Shown here: piece after piece, positions 24,538 through 32,835 of the stretch
How positions within the stretch are numbered: the stretch's first letter is position 1
How the letters are laid out: each line of letters starts with the position of its first letter
Source: Bryobacterales bacterium
GTDB taxonomy: Bacteria > Acidobacteriota > Terriglobia > Bryobacterales > Bryobacteraceae
Direction of reading: 5' to 3'
Length of the DNA: 34,765 bases
Assembly: GCA_003167275.1 (NCBI GenBank)
Contig: PMTT01000744.1
Location: forward strand, 5,664-40,428
Made by a program: the position numbers and the translations under genes
The notes under the pieces: generated by a model
Told to the model about the DNA's origin: nothing
Database searches by the model: none
The model's input: the letters and a program-made list of their open reading frames with translations, nothing else

Positions 24538-25821
24538 TCAGTTCTCCTCGTCCGCGCCCCTGTTCCGGAGCGCAGTCATTTCATCTCGATATCTCTTATG
24601 CAAAATCGTTCGGTATTGCGCCACGGACATGAGATTCGCCGCGGCGCGGTCGCGCAACCATTCTTCGGCCAGGGCGAGGCCCTTCCGGATTCCGGGACCA
24701 ATCGCATGGAGATACACGGAATCGTATTCGAACCCCAGCAGGTAGAGGCTGGGCGGCGGCTGTTCGTAGTTGTCGGGGAGGCCGACCTCCCGGAACGGGA
24801 AGCCCTTTCCCCAATCGCTATGCCAACCGATGCGCATGTTGTCCGGATTCACCGAGACCTGCGCATGCGTCACGCAGTTCTCCGCCGGGATATTGTACTT
24901 ACTCCGGAGCATCTCCGTGAGGACTTTGGCGGCGTGCACCTGCGCCTCATTAATCGGCGGCTGGTCGGTTTGCATGCTGGCTTCGAAGGCCACACTCAGG
25001 AAGCTCTGGTTGAGTCCCAGATACAGCCACCGCGAATCGGCCCAAACCGAATTGCCGGCGTGGTTGGCGGCATCGGATTCCACCACGATCCGATGGACCC
25101 CACCAAAACGGTCGATCACGAAGTGGTAAGCGCGCTTGTTCCGGACGTAGAGTAGCGTCTCGAGGCCGATCCGATGCAGGTTATGCTGCTGGGTGGCCTC
25201 AAACGGCGCCTGGTCGCTTTCGGTGGTGTGGAACAAGATTCCCGCCGGTTGTGTACGGAGTAGTACGGACGATGATTTTGGATCGTCATCGGGACGGCTT
25301 GACTGGTTGGCAGCCGGTGGAACGCCCCCGGTGTCCATGGGCTTCTCGCTGCCGGGATGAGGCTGAATTTCCCGCGCCAACGACGAGCCTAAAGCCAGCC
25401 GCGCCAGCCGGGGATGCTGGTCGGCGCCCTGTTCCAGGCTCACCATCTGGTACGACCGCGGCTCATTGGAAACCGCAAACCGGTTCTCGATGCGAAGGCC
25501 ATTGCTATAGACTTCGTAGTCCTTGGTCGCTTCGACCCTCCAGACATTGGGGGTCTCCTGTTTCACCGCCCGAATGGCGTCAGCCGTCGGGCGGCTACCC
25601 GGCAGGCGGCGAAGGTGGGCATCGGACCGCATGGAGAGCAGCAACACCACCATAGAGACAGCGGTGAGAGGACCCCAGTGGGGCCAGGCTGGTGGCGGCG
25701 CGGTGGTGGCGGCGCGCAGGTATTTCAGGCGCTGGATCGGGTCGCTGATCTTCTGCGCGTTCCGCTCGATCCGGGCAGCGTGGCGGAAAACCTGCGGTTT
25801 TTCCGGAGCGACAGGGGACAT
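24538..25821 (-). CDS. Membrane-anchored N-acetylmuramoyl-L-alanine amidase (Amidase_2/PGRP type)
   Basis: A 427-residue protein in three parts. Residues 1-47 are a charged, probably helical cytoplasmic tail; about 49-64 (WGPLTAVSMVVLLLSM) form one short membrane segment; the rest faces outward. A linker domain (about 95-190) includes DYEVYSNGLRIENRFAVSNEPRSY and a low-complexity stretch. The catalytic Amidase_2 domain (about 193-345) shows FHTTES with His198 as zinc ligand, AYHFVIDRFGGVHRIV, NHAGNSVW, LGLNQSFLSVAFE, and HAQVSVN with His319; Asp336 (WHSDWGKGFPF) is the likely third ligand. This type cuts the bond between muramic acid and the stem peptide. It is the first gene of a pair with the actin-like protein. 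Confidence 0.87.
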   Translation of the reverse strand: MSPVAPEKPQVFRHAARIERNAQKISDPIQRLKYLRAATTAPPPAWPHWGPLTAVSMVVLLLSMRSDAHLRRLPGSRPTADAIRAVKQETPNVWRVEATKDYEVYSNGLRIENRFAVSNEPRSYQMVSLEQGADQHPRLARLALGSSLAREIQPHPGSEKPMDTGGVPPAANQSSRPDDDPKSSSVLLRTQPAGILFHTTESDQAPFEATQQHNLHRIGLETLLYVRNKRAYHFVIDRFGGVHRIVVESDAANHAGNSVWADSRWLYLGLNQSFLSVAFEASMQTDQPPINEAQVHAAKVLTEMLRSKYNIPAENCVTHAQVSVNPDNMRIGWHSDWGKGFPFREVGLPDNYEQPPPSLYLLGFEYDSVYLHAIGPGIRKGLALAEEWLRDRAAANLMSVAQYRTILHKRYRDEMTALRNRGADEEN

Positions 25822-25947
25822 TGGCTTTCAGGCTATCAATGTTTATTATGCCAATCTTCGGGCCGGCTCCGGATGCGGGTATAGATTCTCTTCAGGTTAT
25901 CTTCAGATGTTATCCATAGGGATGGTACCGGATAAGGGTACTAGGCA

Positions 25948-26404
25948 CTAGGGGGATGCGGAAAAAGATCTGGGCCGCAGGGCGAGCCCTCCAAAGTCGA
26001 TTCCTTGAGGGCCATAAGAGCGGCGGGAATTGCGAGGGCCCGTCCCACCATCTTCTTTGGCGATCTTGACCGAGGCGACTTCGAAAGCGGGCCGGTTGGC
26101 GGGATCGGATTGCGCCCAGCCCAGCTTCGCATTGACCACGCCGGTCGCGACGGGACCAGCCAATGCCGTGATTGCGGCGAGCACCAGTAACAGCTTTCGG
26201 CTAAAACCCAATTGGAGAGCGGTGCGATGTCTCATGATTCCCTCGATTCGCTTCTTGAGATTGGAGCCTGTTACCCCGGCGGCACAAACGGGCGCTGACT
26301 TGCAGACAGAATCGGCACACTGCGAGAATTCCACGCGCGTAGACCTCCGGTTCGCCGATGGCGCGCAGAACTTCCTCATCGCAGGCCGTTTCGCGCTCGT
26401 CCAT
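25948..26404 (-). pseudogene. Remnant of an M56/BlaR1-TIGR03435 fusion gene
   Basis: The piece read from 26404 encodes DERETACDEEVLRAIGEPEVYARGILAVCRFCLQ, the region after the metalloprotease site of M56 (BlaR1-type) sensor peptidases. A shift near 26296 is needed to continue with APVCAAGVTGSNLKKRIEGIM, a membrane segment (KLLLVLAAITALAGPVATGVV) and FEVASVKIAKEDGGTGPRNS, the start of the soil-associated TIGR03435 domain. The frame ends soon after GIDFGGLAL. So the 5' part with the HExxH site, the frame and most of the TIGR03435 domain are all missing. This combination is typical of Solibacter-type genomes. No blaI-like repressor is nearby. No product is expected. Confidence 0.8.
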
Positions 26405-26502
26405 CCAGCATAGTTGGTCTGTAAGGGTCTTTGGGCGATTTTGGGCGGGAGATTCTGACTGGGCACCAGCGATTTGCGATTTGTCTCAGCTTCTCGATGC
26501 GA

Positions 26503-27588
26503 TTACCCTTCCTTGGGCTTGGGCGATGAAACGCGCGTCGCAGGCCGCTCCAGGGCTGTGCGACGCTGGGAAGGCAGCGGCTTGTCGAGATCGTCTTCCG
26601 GAAAAGCTTCCCCGAAGAACTCGACCGATCTCGGAAGTGTAGTGCGATGTTTTTTCAGGAGCGTCGCCCAGAACAGGATTCGGTTTTGAGTATTGAGAGT
26701 CGATTGGTCGCGGCCGCCGAGGTACTCCAGGTATCGGAGGGTGGAAGCATCCGCTGCTTCGTGGTTCGATGCTTCCAGCAACTGCTCCACCCACTGGCGG
26801 TGCAGGACGCAATGGGTGGTGTCTTCGTGCATGAGCTCGAACAGGCGCGGCGCCAGCAGTTCGCATGAGGCGAGATCGCGGGCGTAAAGGGCGCCACGAA
26901 ATGCGTATTGAACAACAGCTCCTTCGATCTCCGCCTCGGTCGCGGGGATCGACTCTTGCCGGGCATATTCCTGGGCGAGCTGGCGGGCGCCGTCAAGGCC
27001 GAGTTCGCCCTTGGAGCAGATCAGATGCACGTAAAGCTTGGACGCCCTGCCGAGCTCAGGCTTCGGCTGGCGGGGCGGAACGGAGCGCCTGACCAACTGA
27101 AACTGACTCTGATGCTCCTCGACAAAGGCGAAGAGCTTGGGCGCGATCTCGTAGAGGTGGTAGAACTCCTGGTCGCACGCATTGAGGACTGTGTCGTCCG
27201 GGTCCTTGGCGTAGATAGTGGCGGCGATCGCCTCGACAGACAGGGTCGGCAGACTGAGCGCCGCGATGGCCCTTTCGGCGATCGCAGCGGTGGCGTCGCA
27301 ATGGATGCGGCGCAGGCAACTCACGATGATGGGGGCGAACCTGCGCGACGAGTTGACGAAAAACTGGTGGTGACCGCCGTTGTTCACTTCACGGTCGAGG
27401 GCCCTCACGGCCAAGACCAGTTCTTCTTCGGCGGTGATACCTTGGTCGCCCTGCGCGGCGAGCTTTGCCTGAATGGCATATTCGAAAGCGCACAAAAGCG
27501 AGTCAATTCGGTGACTGGTCTTACAGGCCAGCAACTCCTCGGTTGTTTGTCCGGTGTAGTCGAGCCAGGGCAGCTTGGGCTTCCGCAT
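26503..27588 (-). CDS. DUF4375 (DMP19-like) domain protein
   Basis: A 361-residue soluble protein. Residues about 45-150 carry the DUF4375 pattern ELVLAVRALDREVNNGGHHQFFVNSSRRFAPIIVSCLRRI and ALNACDQEFYHLYE-like text (VLNACDQEFYHLYEI); the E-VNNGG-x-QFF core is the hallmark. DMP19 from Neisseria is a DNA mimic that inhibits a regulator, but most DUF4375 proteins are uncharacterised, so that role should not be assumed. The C-terminal half (about 180-345) appears helical and contains a probable helical repeat, with a basic proline-containing tail. GGGAGG lies before the ATG at 27588. It stands alone on its transcript, between the BlaR1 remnant and glnE. Confidence 0.75.
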   Translation of the reverse strand: MRKPKLPWLDYTGQTTEELLACKTSHRIDSLLCAFEYAIQAKLAAQGDQGITAEEELVLAVRALDREVNNGGHHQFFVNSSRRFAPIIVSCLRRIHCDATAAIAERAIAALSLPTLSVEAIAATIYAKDPDDTVLNACDQEFYHLYEIAPKLFAFVEEHQSQFQLVRRSVPPRQPKPELGRASKLYVHLICSKGELGLDGARQLAQEYARQESIPATEAEIEGAVVQYAFRGALYARDLASCELLAPRLFELMHEDTTHCVLHRQWVEQLLEASNHEAADASTLRYLEYLGGRDQSTLNTQNRILFWATLLKKHRTTLPRSVEFFGEAFPEDDLDKPLPSQRRTALERPATRVSSPKPKEG

Positions 27589-27686
27589 AATGGGCCTCCC
27601 CTCAGGGTAACAACGCGGTGGCCGATGCGCACCAGCGCGTTTCCCCGTTCCCTGGTCCCCGATAAGTCTTTTCCTTCGCCAGTTTT

Positions 27687-27707
27687 GGGCAGGTCGGTGA
27701 CCTGCCC
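27687..27707. repeat. Short dispersed hairpin repeat, copy 2
   Basis: GGGCAGGTC-GGT-GACCTGCCC is a perfect nine-pair hairpin, eight bases after the glnE stop codon. It shares 20 identical bases (27692-27711) with the copy at 651-670, which sits in the same position after another minus-strand gene. No T-tract follows on the minus strand. Confidence 0.75.
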
Positions 27708-27715
27708 CACGATCG

Positions 27716-30532
27716 TCACAATCGACCGAAGAGACGATTGTAATACTCCCTCGTCCGTTGGCGGATGTCGCGGAGGGTCACATCCAGGCGCTCCTGGTGC
27801 AGATGTTCGGGGGTCCAGCGCTTCACCAGGCTGGTCAGCACTTCGAACTGCGACTGGGAGGTCGGCAGGCTGCCCTCCGCATGGCCGGCCGAGACGCGCT
27901 GGCCGTGATCCAGGGCACGGTAGAAGGTGGCTGCTTCGCGCAGGAAATCGGCGTCCTCGCGGTCGAGGTGCCCCATCTTCTCGATCACGTCGATCCGCTC
28001 GGGCGTGTTCAGCACCTTGTAGAAGATCCCCGCGCCCTTGAGACGCAGGTACATCAGGGCGAAATCGATGTCGTAATACCCGCCCACTCCCGCCTTGAGC
28101 GGATTGCGCGGTCCCTGCTCGCGCTCCAGGCGGGCGCGCATCTCGGCCAACTCCTTGCGCGACCGCATGCTCTGGCCGTAGCGGCGCCAGTCAACCACCT
28201 GCAACTCGTTCAGGAAGGCGGTGGCGCGTTCCACGTTGCCCGCCACGGCCCGCGATTTCATGTAGGTGATGCCTTCCCAGGCTTCCGCGTGGCTCGCGAA
28301 ATAGGTTTTGTAAGCGCCTTCCGGCTGCACCAGGTCGCCTTCACGGCCATTCGGACGCAGGCGCGTATCCACCGCGAACATCACGCCTTCGCCGGTATAG
28401 GCGCTCATGGTCTGGATCATGCGCTCGGCCACGCCGGTCCAGAAGGCGTGCTCGGTGGCGTCGTCATCGGGAATCACGAAGATCAGGTCGGCGTCAGAGC
28501 CCAGGTCGAATTCGCCCATACCCAGGCGGCCGAGCGCAATCACCATCATCTGGTCGATGGGCATGTAGGAGGCGCTGGCCGGCGGCGGCGCTTCGCGGAG
28601 CGCGATGCGGTATGCCGCGCCGATTACGCTATCGGCCAGCACCGAGGTCTTACGCAGCGTGGAGAAGATCTCGGGCGCCCGGAGAATGCTCGCGGTCTGG
28701 ATTCGGAGCATTTGCCGGCGGTAAAAGCGGCGCAAGGTGGCGCCGTCTTGAAGCGGCCCGCCCTCCAGTTGAAAGGGCTCGTCAATCTCGTCGAGCAGTT
28801 CCGGGTAGCGCAGCAGATCGTCGGCAAAGTAAGGGCTATGCTCGAAAATGTCGATGGTCGCGGCGGAGAGCAGGGGGTCCGCATCCAGGCGGTCCAGCAG
28901 TTCGGGATTGGCGAAGGCCTTCTCCAGAAAATGCTCGAAACGTTCGCGGCCGCGATACAGGCCGCTGGCGGCGAGCGCCGCGGCCAATTGCGGGGCACGC
29001 TGATCCAGGAAGCGTGTCAGGTTGCTGGCGGGCGCAAGCGACTCCACGTCTTCCTCGATCGCGGCTGGTTCGGGGATGGTGTAGTACAACGGTTTCTGGG
29101 CGTGGATCACGCGTTCATAGATTTCGCTGACCGCGGTGCGGTGCTCTTCCAGCTTTTGGCGGAGGGTTTCTGCGGTGGCCGCCATCCCCGGACTTTCGGC
29201 CGGGAGCTTCCGGGCCAGGATAGCGAGCCGTTCCGGGTCGTCGGGCAACGTGTGGGTCTGGCGGTCTTCGTCCATCTGCAGACGGTGCTCCAGACAGCGC
29301 AGGAACTGGTAGGCGGCCGTCAGGCGGGCGTACTCTCCGTCGGAAAGGAGTTGCTTGTCGCGCAGGCGGAAGAGGGCCAGCATGGTTCCTCCGTGGCGGA
29401 TCCACTGCTCCCGGCCGCCATGCAGGCGCTGCAGGCACTGCACCAGAAATTCGATATCGCGAATCCCGCCCGGCATGAGCTTGATGTCGAGGCCGTTCTG
29501 GAGCCCGCGCTTGGCCGCCATCTTCTCGGTGATCCGCTGGCGGGTTTCGGAGACCGCTTCCAGCGCGCGAAAATCCAGCGAACTCTGGTAGATCAGGGGT
29601 TCCACGAACTCCAGCAGCGCCGCTCCGGGCTCGGGTTCGCCGGCCGAGACGCGCGCTTTGATCAGCATCTGCTTTTCCCAGTCGCGCGCGCGGTCACGGT
29701 AGTAGGTTCTGGCGCCCTCTTCGGAAATCGAGACCTCGCCCAGCGTTCCGTCAGGCCGCAGGCGGAGGTCCACGCGATAGCATTGGCCCTCGGCGGTGTA
29801 GGAGGAGAGCAGCAACGTGTACTGGTTGGCTACCTTCTTATAGAACTCTTTGTTGCTCACCGGCGAGCGGCCGTCGGTCTCGCCATTGCCGCCATAGACG
29901 AACATCAGGTCGATATCGGAGCTGTAGTTCAGCTCGCCCCCGCCGAGTTTGCCTAGCGAGATCACGGAAAGGCCGCAAGGACGGCCATCGGGAAGGCGCG
30001 GCTCGCCGTGGCGCGTAACGAACTCGGCGCGGGTGCGGCGATAGGCTAAGTCGAGAATGGAGTCGGCCAGGTTGGAGAGTTCCTGGGTCACTTCGGAAAG
30101 AGTCGCCACCCCCAGCACGTCGCGCAGCACAATGCGCAATAACTGCTGGCGGCGGAAGCGCGCCAAGTCCACCGCCAAGGGCACGCCCTGCGCGTCCTTG
30201 CCCAGGAAGTCGAACAGGCGATGCTCATATTCTTCCACCGTAAGCGCGCGGTAGAAGCTCCCCGAATTGGCCACTTGCAGGAGGCGCTCCGGATTCCTGA
30301 GCACTGACTCGGAAAGGAAGGTACTGTACGAGAAGAGATTCACCGCGCCGCGTAAGGCGGTTGGCGAACTGCAGACGCGGTAGAAGCCCGAGGGCGACTC
30401 CTGGCGCAACCGGTCGACGAAATGGGTGGCGGTGCGCGGATCCGGTACGGAGCCGAGCAACAACTGAAGGCGCGCCGCAATACGGTCCGGGAGCCCCTCC
30501 CCCAATCGGTTAGCGTCGAGCGAAATCTGCAT
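27716..30532 (-). CDS. glnE: Bifunctional glutamine synthetase adenylyltransferase / adenylyl-removing enzyme
   Basis: A 938-residue enzyme, close to the 946 of E. coli GlnE. It has two nucleotidyltransferase domains, each followed by a GlnD-like helical domain. The N-terminal active site, for removal of AMP, reads SLGKLGGGELNYSSDIDLMFVY with Asp206/Asp208; the C-terminal one, for addition of AMP, reads ALGRLGMGEFDLGSDADLIFV near residue 677. It switches glutamine synthetase off and on by modifying its tyrosine; PII proteins normally control it. Its target gene glnA lies two genes upstream. The ATG is three bases after the stop of the MOSC gene, so the two are translationally coupled. Confidence 0.96.
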   Translation of the reverse strand: MQISLDANRLGEGLPDRIAARLQLLLGSVPDPRTATHFVDRLRQESPSGFYRVCSSPTALRGAVNLFSYSTFLSESVLRNPERLLQVANSGSFYRALTVEEYEHRLFDFLGKDAQGVPLAVDLARFRRQQLLRIVLRDVLGVATLSEVTQELSNLADSILDLAYRRTRAEFVTRHGEPRLPDGRPCGLSVISLGKLGGGELNYSSDIDLMFVYGGNGETDGRSPVSNKEFYKKVANQYTLLLSSYTAEGQCYRVDLRLRPDGTLGEVSISEEGARTYYRDRARDWEKQMLIKARVSAGEPEPGAALLEFVEPLIYQSSLDFRALEAVSETRQRITEKMAAKRGLQNGLDIKLMPGGIRDIEFLVQCLQRLHGGREQWIRHGGTMLALFRLRDKQLLSDGEYARLTAAYQFLRCLEHRLQMDEDRQTHTLPDDPERLAILARKLPAESPGMAATAETLRQKLEEHRTAVSEIYERVIHAQKPLYYTIPEPAAIEEDVESLAPASNLTRFLDQRAPQLAAALAASGLYRGRERFEHFLEKAFANPELLDRLDADPLLSAATIDIFEHSPYFADDLLRYPELLDEIDEPFQLEGGPLQDGATLRRFYRRQMLRIQTASILRAPEIFSTLRKTSVLADSVIGAAYRIALREAPPPASASYMPIDQMMVIALGRLGMGEFDLGSDADLIFVIPDDDATEHAFWTGVAERMIQTMSAYTGEGVMFAVDTRLRPNGREGDLVQPEGAYKTYFASHAEAWEGITYMKSRAVAGNVERATAFLNELQVVDWRRYGQSMRSRKELAEMRARLEREQGPRNPLKAGVGGYYDIDFALMYLRLKGAGIFYKVLNTPERIDVIEKMGHLDREDADFLREAATFYRALDHGQRVSAGHAEGSLPTSQSQFEVLTSLVKRWTPEHLHQERLDVTLRDIRQRTREYYNRLFGRL

Positions 30533-30535
30533 GCG

Positions 30536-31030
30536 TCAGGCTAACGTGGCCTCGACAGCAATTATATCCCCAGGACCTACCGGGCCGGGTGAAATTACAC
30601 GGGCATAGAAGCCGCTCATACCCCATTTGAGAGAGGCGGGGTTGCGATTCTTCACTTGCTGGTCGTAGATTTCCTGCTTAATGGCGGGGCCGTAGATATC
30701 CAGTTGCAGGCAGGGACCGCGTGGCTGCGTGATCTCGAGCCACGCTCCGCCGGCACGGATCTGGTCGCCGATTCGGATGTCGCGGATGGTGAGGCCGCGC
30801 GTGGTGAGATTCTCCCCGAGGGCGCCATAGAAGACCGGGTAGCCCTGGGCCACAAGGCCGTCGATGATCTCTGAAGCAATGATGAGGATCGCCTTGCGCT
30901 CACCGCCGTGGATGTCCGGATGAGCATGACGGTCGCCTTCAATCCCCATGGGAGTGATCAGGCCTTCCGAAATCGGCCGTTTCGGCAGGCCGCCGAGGGA
31001 CGTATTGACTTGGACGATGGTTCCTTGCAC
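30536..31030 (-). CDS. MOSC-domain protein
   Basis: A 164-residue MOSC-domain protein. Conserved marks are the opening GTIVQVNTSLGGLPKRPI, GIEGDRHAHPDIHGGERKAILIIASE, GALGENLTTRGLTIRDIRIGDQIRAG, the cysteine in TQPRGPCLQLDI, which is the family's proposed sulfur carrier, and GFYARVISPGPVGPGD. MOSC domains occur in molybdenum cofactor sulfurases and in proteins that reduce N-hydroxylated compounds with Mo cofactor. The GTG at 31030 is chosen because it fits the family start; an alternative GTG at 31048 would place six codons across the T-tract and hairpin arm of the glnA terminator. Neither has a ribosome site. Its gene ends three bases before glnE. Confidence 0.9.
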   Translation of the reverse strand: MQGTIVQVNTSLGGLPKRPISEGLITPMGIEGDRHAHPDIHGGERKAILIIASEIIDGLVAQGYPVFYGALGENLTTRGLTIRDIRIGDQIRAGGAWLEITQPRGPCLQLDIYGPAIKQEIYDQQVKNRNPASLKWGMSGFYARVISPGPVGPGDIIAVEATLA

Positions 31031-31128
31031 AAAAAAGATTTGGGCCACGAATGAACACGAATAAACACGAATAAGAAAAACGGCCGCTTGGTTTTATTCG
31101 TGTTTATTCGTGTTCATTCGTGGCCCAA
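31031..31128 (-). terminator. 35-bp perfect hairpin with T-tract after glnA
   Basis: The arms 31040-31074 and 31094-31128 are perfect reverse complements of 35 bases around a 19-base loop. Each arm is built from the word CACGAAT/CACGAATAAA repeated. On the minus strand the stem is followed by ATC and six T (31031-31036), a good intrinsic terminator for glnA, whose stop is six bases before the stem. The MOSC start lies at the end of the T-tract, so it may also govern read-through into MOSC-glnE. The arm sequence is of a type found as dispersed repeats in environmental genomes. Confidence 0.8.
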
Positions 31129-31134
31129 TAATTC

Positions 31135-32544
31135 TTAGATGTCGTAGTACAGCGCGAATTCGTAGGGGTGCGGCCGCAATCTTACCGCCTCCGCTTCATT
31201 CTTCCGCTTGTAATCGATGAATGTCTCAATGAGTTCCTCGGTGAAGACGTCGCCGCGCATCAGGAACGCGTGATCGTCTTCGAGGCAGCTCAGGGCTTCG
31301 TCGAGCGAACCTGGCATGGAGGGAACGCTCTTCATTTCCTCGGGCGACAGGTCGTAAATGTCCTTATCGAGCGGCTCGCCTGGATTGAGCTTGTTGAGCA
31401 CGCCGTCCAGACCGGCCATCAGCATGGCAGCGAACGCCAGGTACGGGTTGGCCGAGGGGTCGGGCGGACGGAATTCCACGCGCTTCGCCTTGGGGCTGGC
31501 CGAGTACATCGGGATGCGGCAGGCGGCCGAGCGGTTACGGCGCGAGTACGCCAGGTTGACCGGGGCTTCGTAGCCCGGCACCAGGCGCTTATAGCTGTTG
31601 GTCGTCGGCGCGATGATGGCGGAGAGGGCGCGCGCGTGCTTCAGCAGGCCGCCGATATAGTGCAGCGCCATCTGGCTCAAGCCCGCGTAGCTGTCTCCGG
31701 CGAACAGCGGCTTACCCTCTTTCCACAGGCTTTGATGGCAGTGCATCCCGCTGCCGTTGTCCTGGAACAGAGGCTTGGGCATGAAGGTTACGGTCTTGCC
31801 ATACTGGTTAGCCACGTTGCGGATGATGTACTTGTACAGCATCATGTTGTCGGCGGACTTCACTAGCGTGTCGAAACGCTGATCGATTTCGCACTGGCCG
31901 CCGGTGGCAACCTCATGATGGTGGCATTCGATGTTCAACCCGCACTGGATCATGGTCTGCACCATTTCGCTGCGCAGGTCCTGGTAGTGATCGGTGGGGG
32001 GAACGGGGAAGTAGCCTTCCTTGTAGCGCGGGCGGTAGCCGAGATTGTTTTCCCGGCGGCCCGAGTTCCAGCGGCCTTCCTCGGCGTCGATAAAGTAAAA
32101 CCCGGAGTGCTGGTTCTGATCGAAGCTGACGTTGTCGAAAATGAAGAACTCGGCTTCCGCGCCGAAGTACGACGTGTCGGCGACGCCGCTGTTCTTCAGA
32201 TACAGTTCGGCCTTCTGTGCGATCCAGCGCGGATCGCGCTCGTACCGTTGCTTGGTGATGGGGTCTTTGACGTCGCCGTACATGACGATCGTGGGGACCT
32301 CGGCAAACGGATCCATGAAGGCAGTGGCCGGATCCGGAATCAAGAGCATATCGCTCTCGTGGATCGCCGCCCAACCGCGGATACTCGATCCATCCATACC
32401 GAACCCTTCTTCAAATCTGTCGAGCTCAAGCTCGTTGATGGGGTAAGACACGTGGTGCTGCAAACTCGGGATGTCAGTGAATCTCAGATCGAGCTGCTTC
32501 GCATCGTTTTTCTTCGCGTATTCCAAAACTTCTTGCGGACTCAT
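31135..32544 (-). CDS. glnA: Glutamine synthetase type I
   Basis: A 469-residue enzyme, the same length as E. coli GlnA, which makes glutamine from glutamate, ammonia and ATP as a dodecamer. Seen are the beta-Asp50-loop signature [11 protein letters not shown] (48-58), the metal ligands in [10 protein letters not shown] (128-136), the [15 protein letters not shown] region (263-274), [22 protein letters not shown] (319-340) and the adenylylation site Tyr397 in [12 protein letters not shown], at the same number as in E. coli. The ATG at 32544 has GGAGG six bases upstream; the frame continues to 32679, but those residues are not GlnA. With glnE nearby, covalent control by AMP addition is expected. 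Confidence 0.97.
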   Translation of the reverse strand: MSPQEVLEYAKKNDAKQLDLRFTDIPSLQHHVSYPINELELDRFEEGFGMDGSSIRGWAAIHESDMLLIPDPATAFMDPFAEVPTIVMYGDVKDPITKQRYERDPRWIAQKAELYLKNSGVADTSYFGAEAEFFIFDNVSFDQNQHSGFYFIDAEEGRWNSGRRENNLGYRPRYKEGYFPVPPTDHYQDLRSEMVQTMIQCGLNIECHHHEVATGGQCEIDQRFDTLVKSADNMMLYKYIIRNVANQYGKTVTFMPKPLFQDNGSGMHCHQSLWKEGKPLFAGDSYAGLSQMALHYIGGLLKHARALSAIIAPTTNSYKRLVPGYEAPVNLAYSRRNRSAACRIPMYSASPKAKRVEFRPPDPSANPYLAFAAMLMAGLDGVLNKLNPGEPLDKDIYDLSPEEMKSVPSMPGSLDEALSCLEDDHAFLMRGDVFTEELIETFIDYKRKNEAEAVRLRPHPYEFALYYDI

Positions 32545-32660
32545 CCATCCTCCATTAAGCGGGGGTATTTTAGCGGGATCTTTCGCGGTCGCAGGTGGAC
32601 TCCAGAATAGCCCATTTCGCGGATTCCGGTCAAGCTGAGGAGCGAGGCGAGGAGAGAGGC

Positions 32661-32820
32661 GAGAGAGGCGGAGAGTCAAGTTTCTTTGGACGCGGAGACG
32701 CGGCGGCGCGGAGAAAAACGCGGAGAGAACTCTTTCATGATTCTTTCATATTCTTCTCCGCGCCGACCTCCGCGACTCCGCGTCTCCGCGTCCAAAGAAA
32801 CTTGACTCTCCGCCTCTCTC
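32661..32820. repeat. Large palindromic repeat, 43-bp perfect arms
   Basis: Arms 32661-32703 and 32778-32820 are perfect reverse complements. Pairing resumes inside with CGGCGCGGAGAA (32704-32715) and TTCTCCGCGCCG (32754-32765) after a 12-base bulge, giving 55 pairs. The bulge and loop hold further degenerate copies of the same CGCGGAG word. It lies between mqnA, ending at 32836, and glnA, starting at 32544, both minus strand. The words GGACGCGGAGACGCG and AAAACGCGGAGAGAA recur at 4333-4374, so it belongs to a dispersed family. Confidence 0.85.
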
Positions 32821-32835
32821 CTCTCTCCTTAGCCT

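Noticed and set aside
25910-25918. TTATCCATA resembling a DnaA box
   Set aside because: One isolated near-match without a cluster, AT-rich unwinding region or dnaA/dnaN context.
27758-29956. 732-residue plus-strand frame opposite glnE
   Set aside because: Antisense shadow of a well-supported GlnE; no own start signal.
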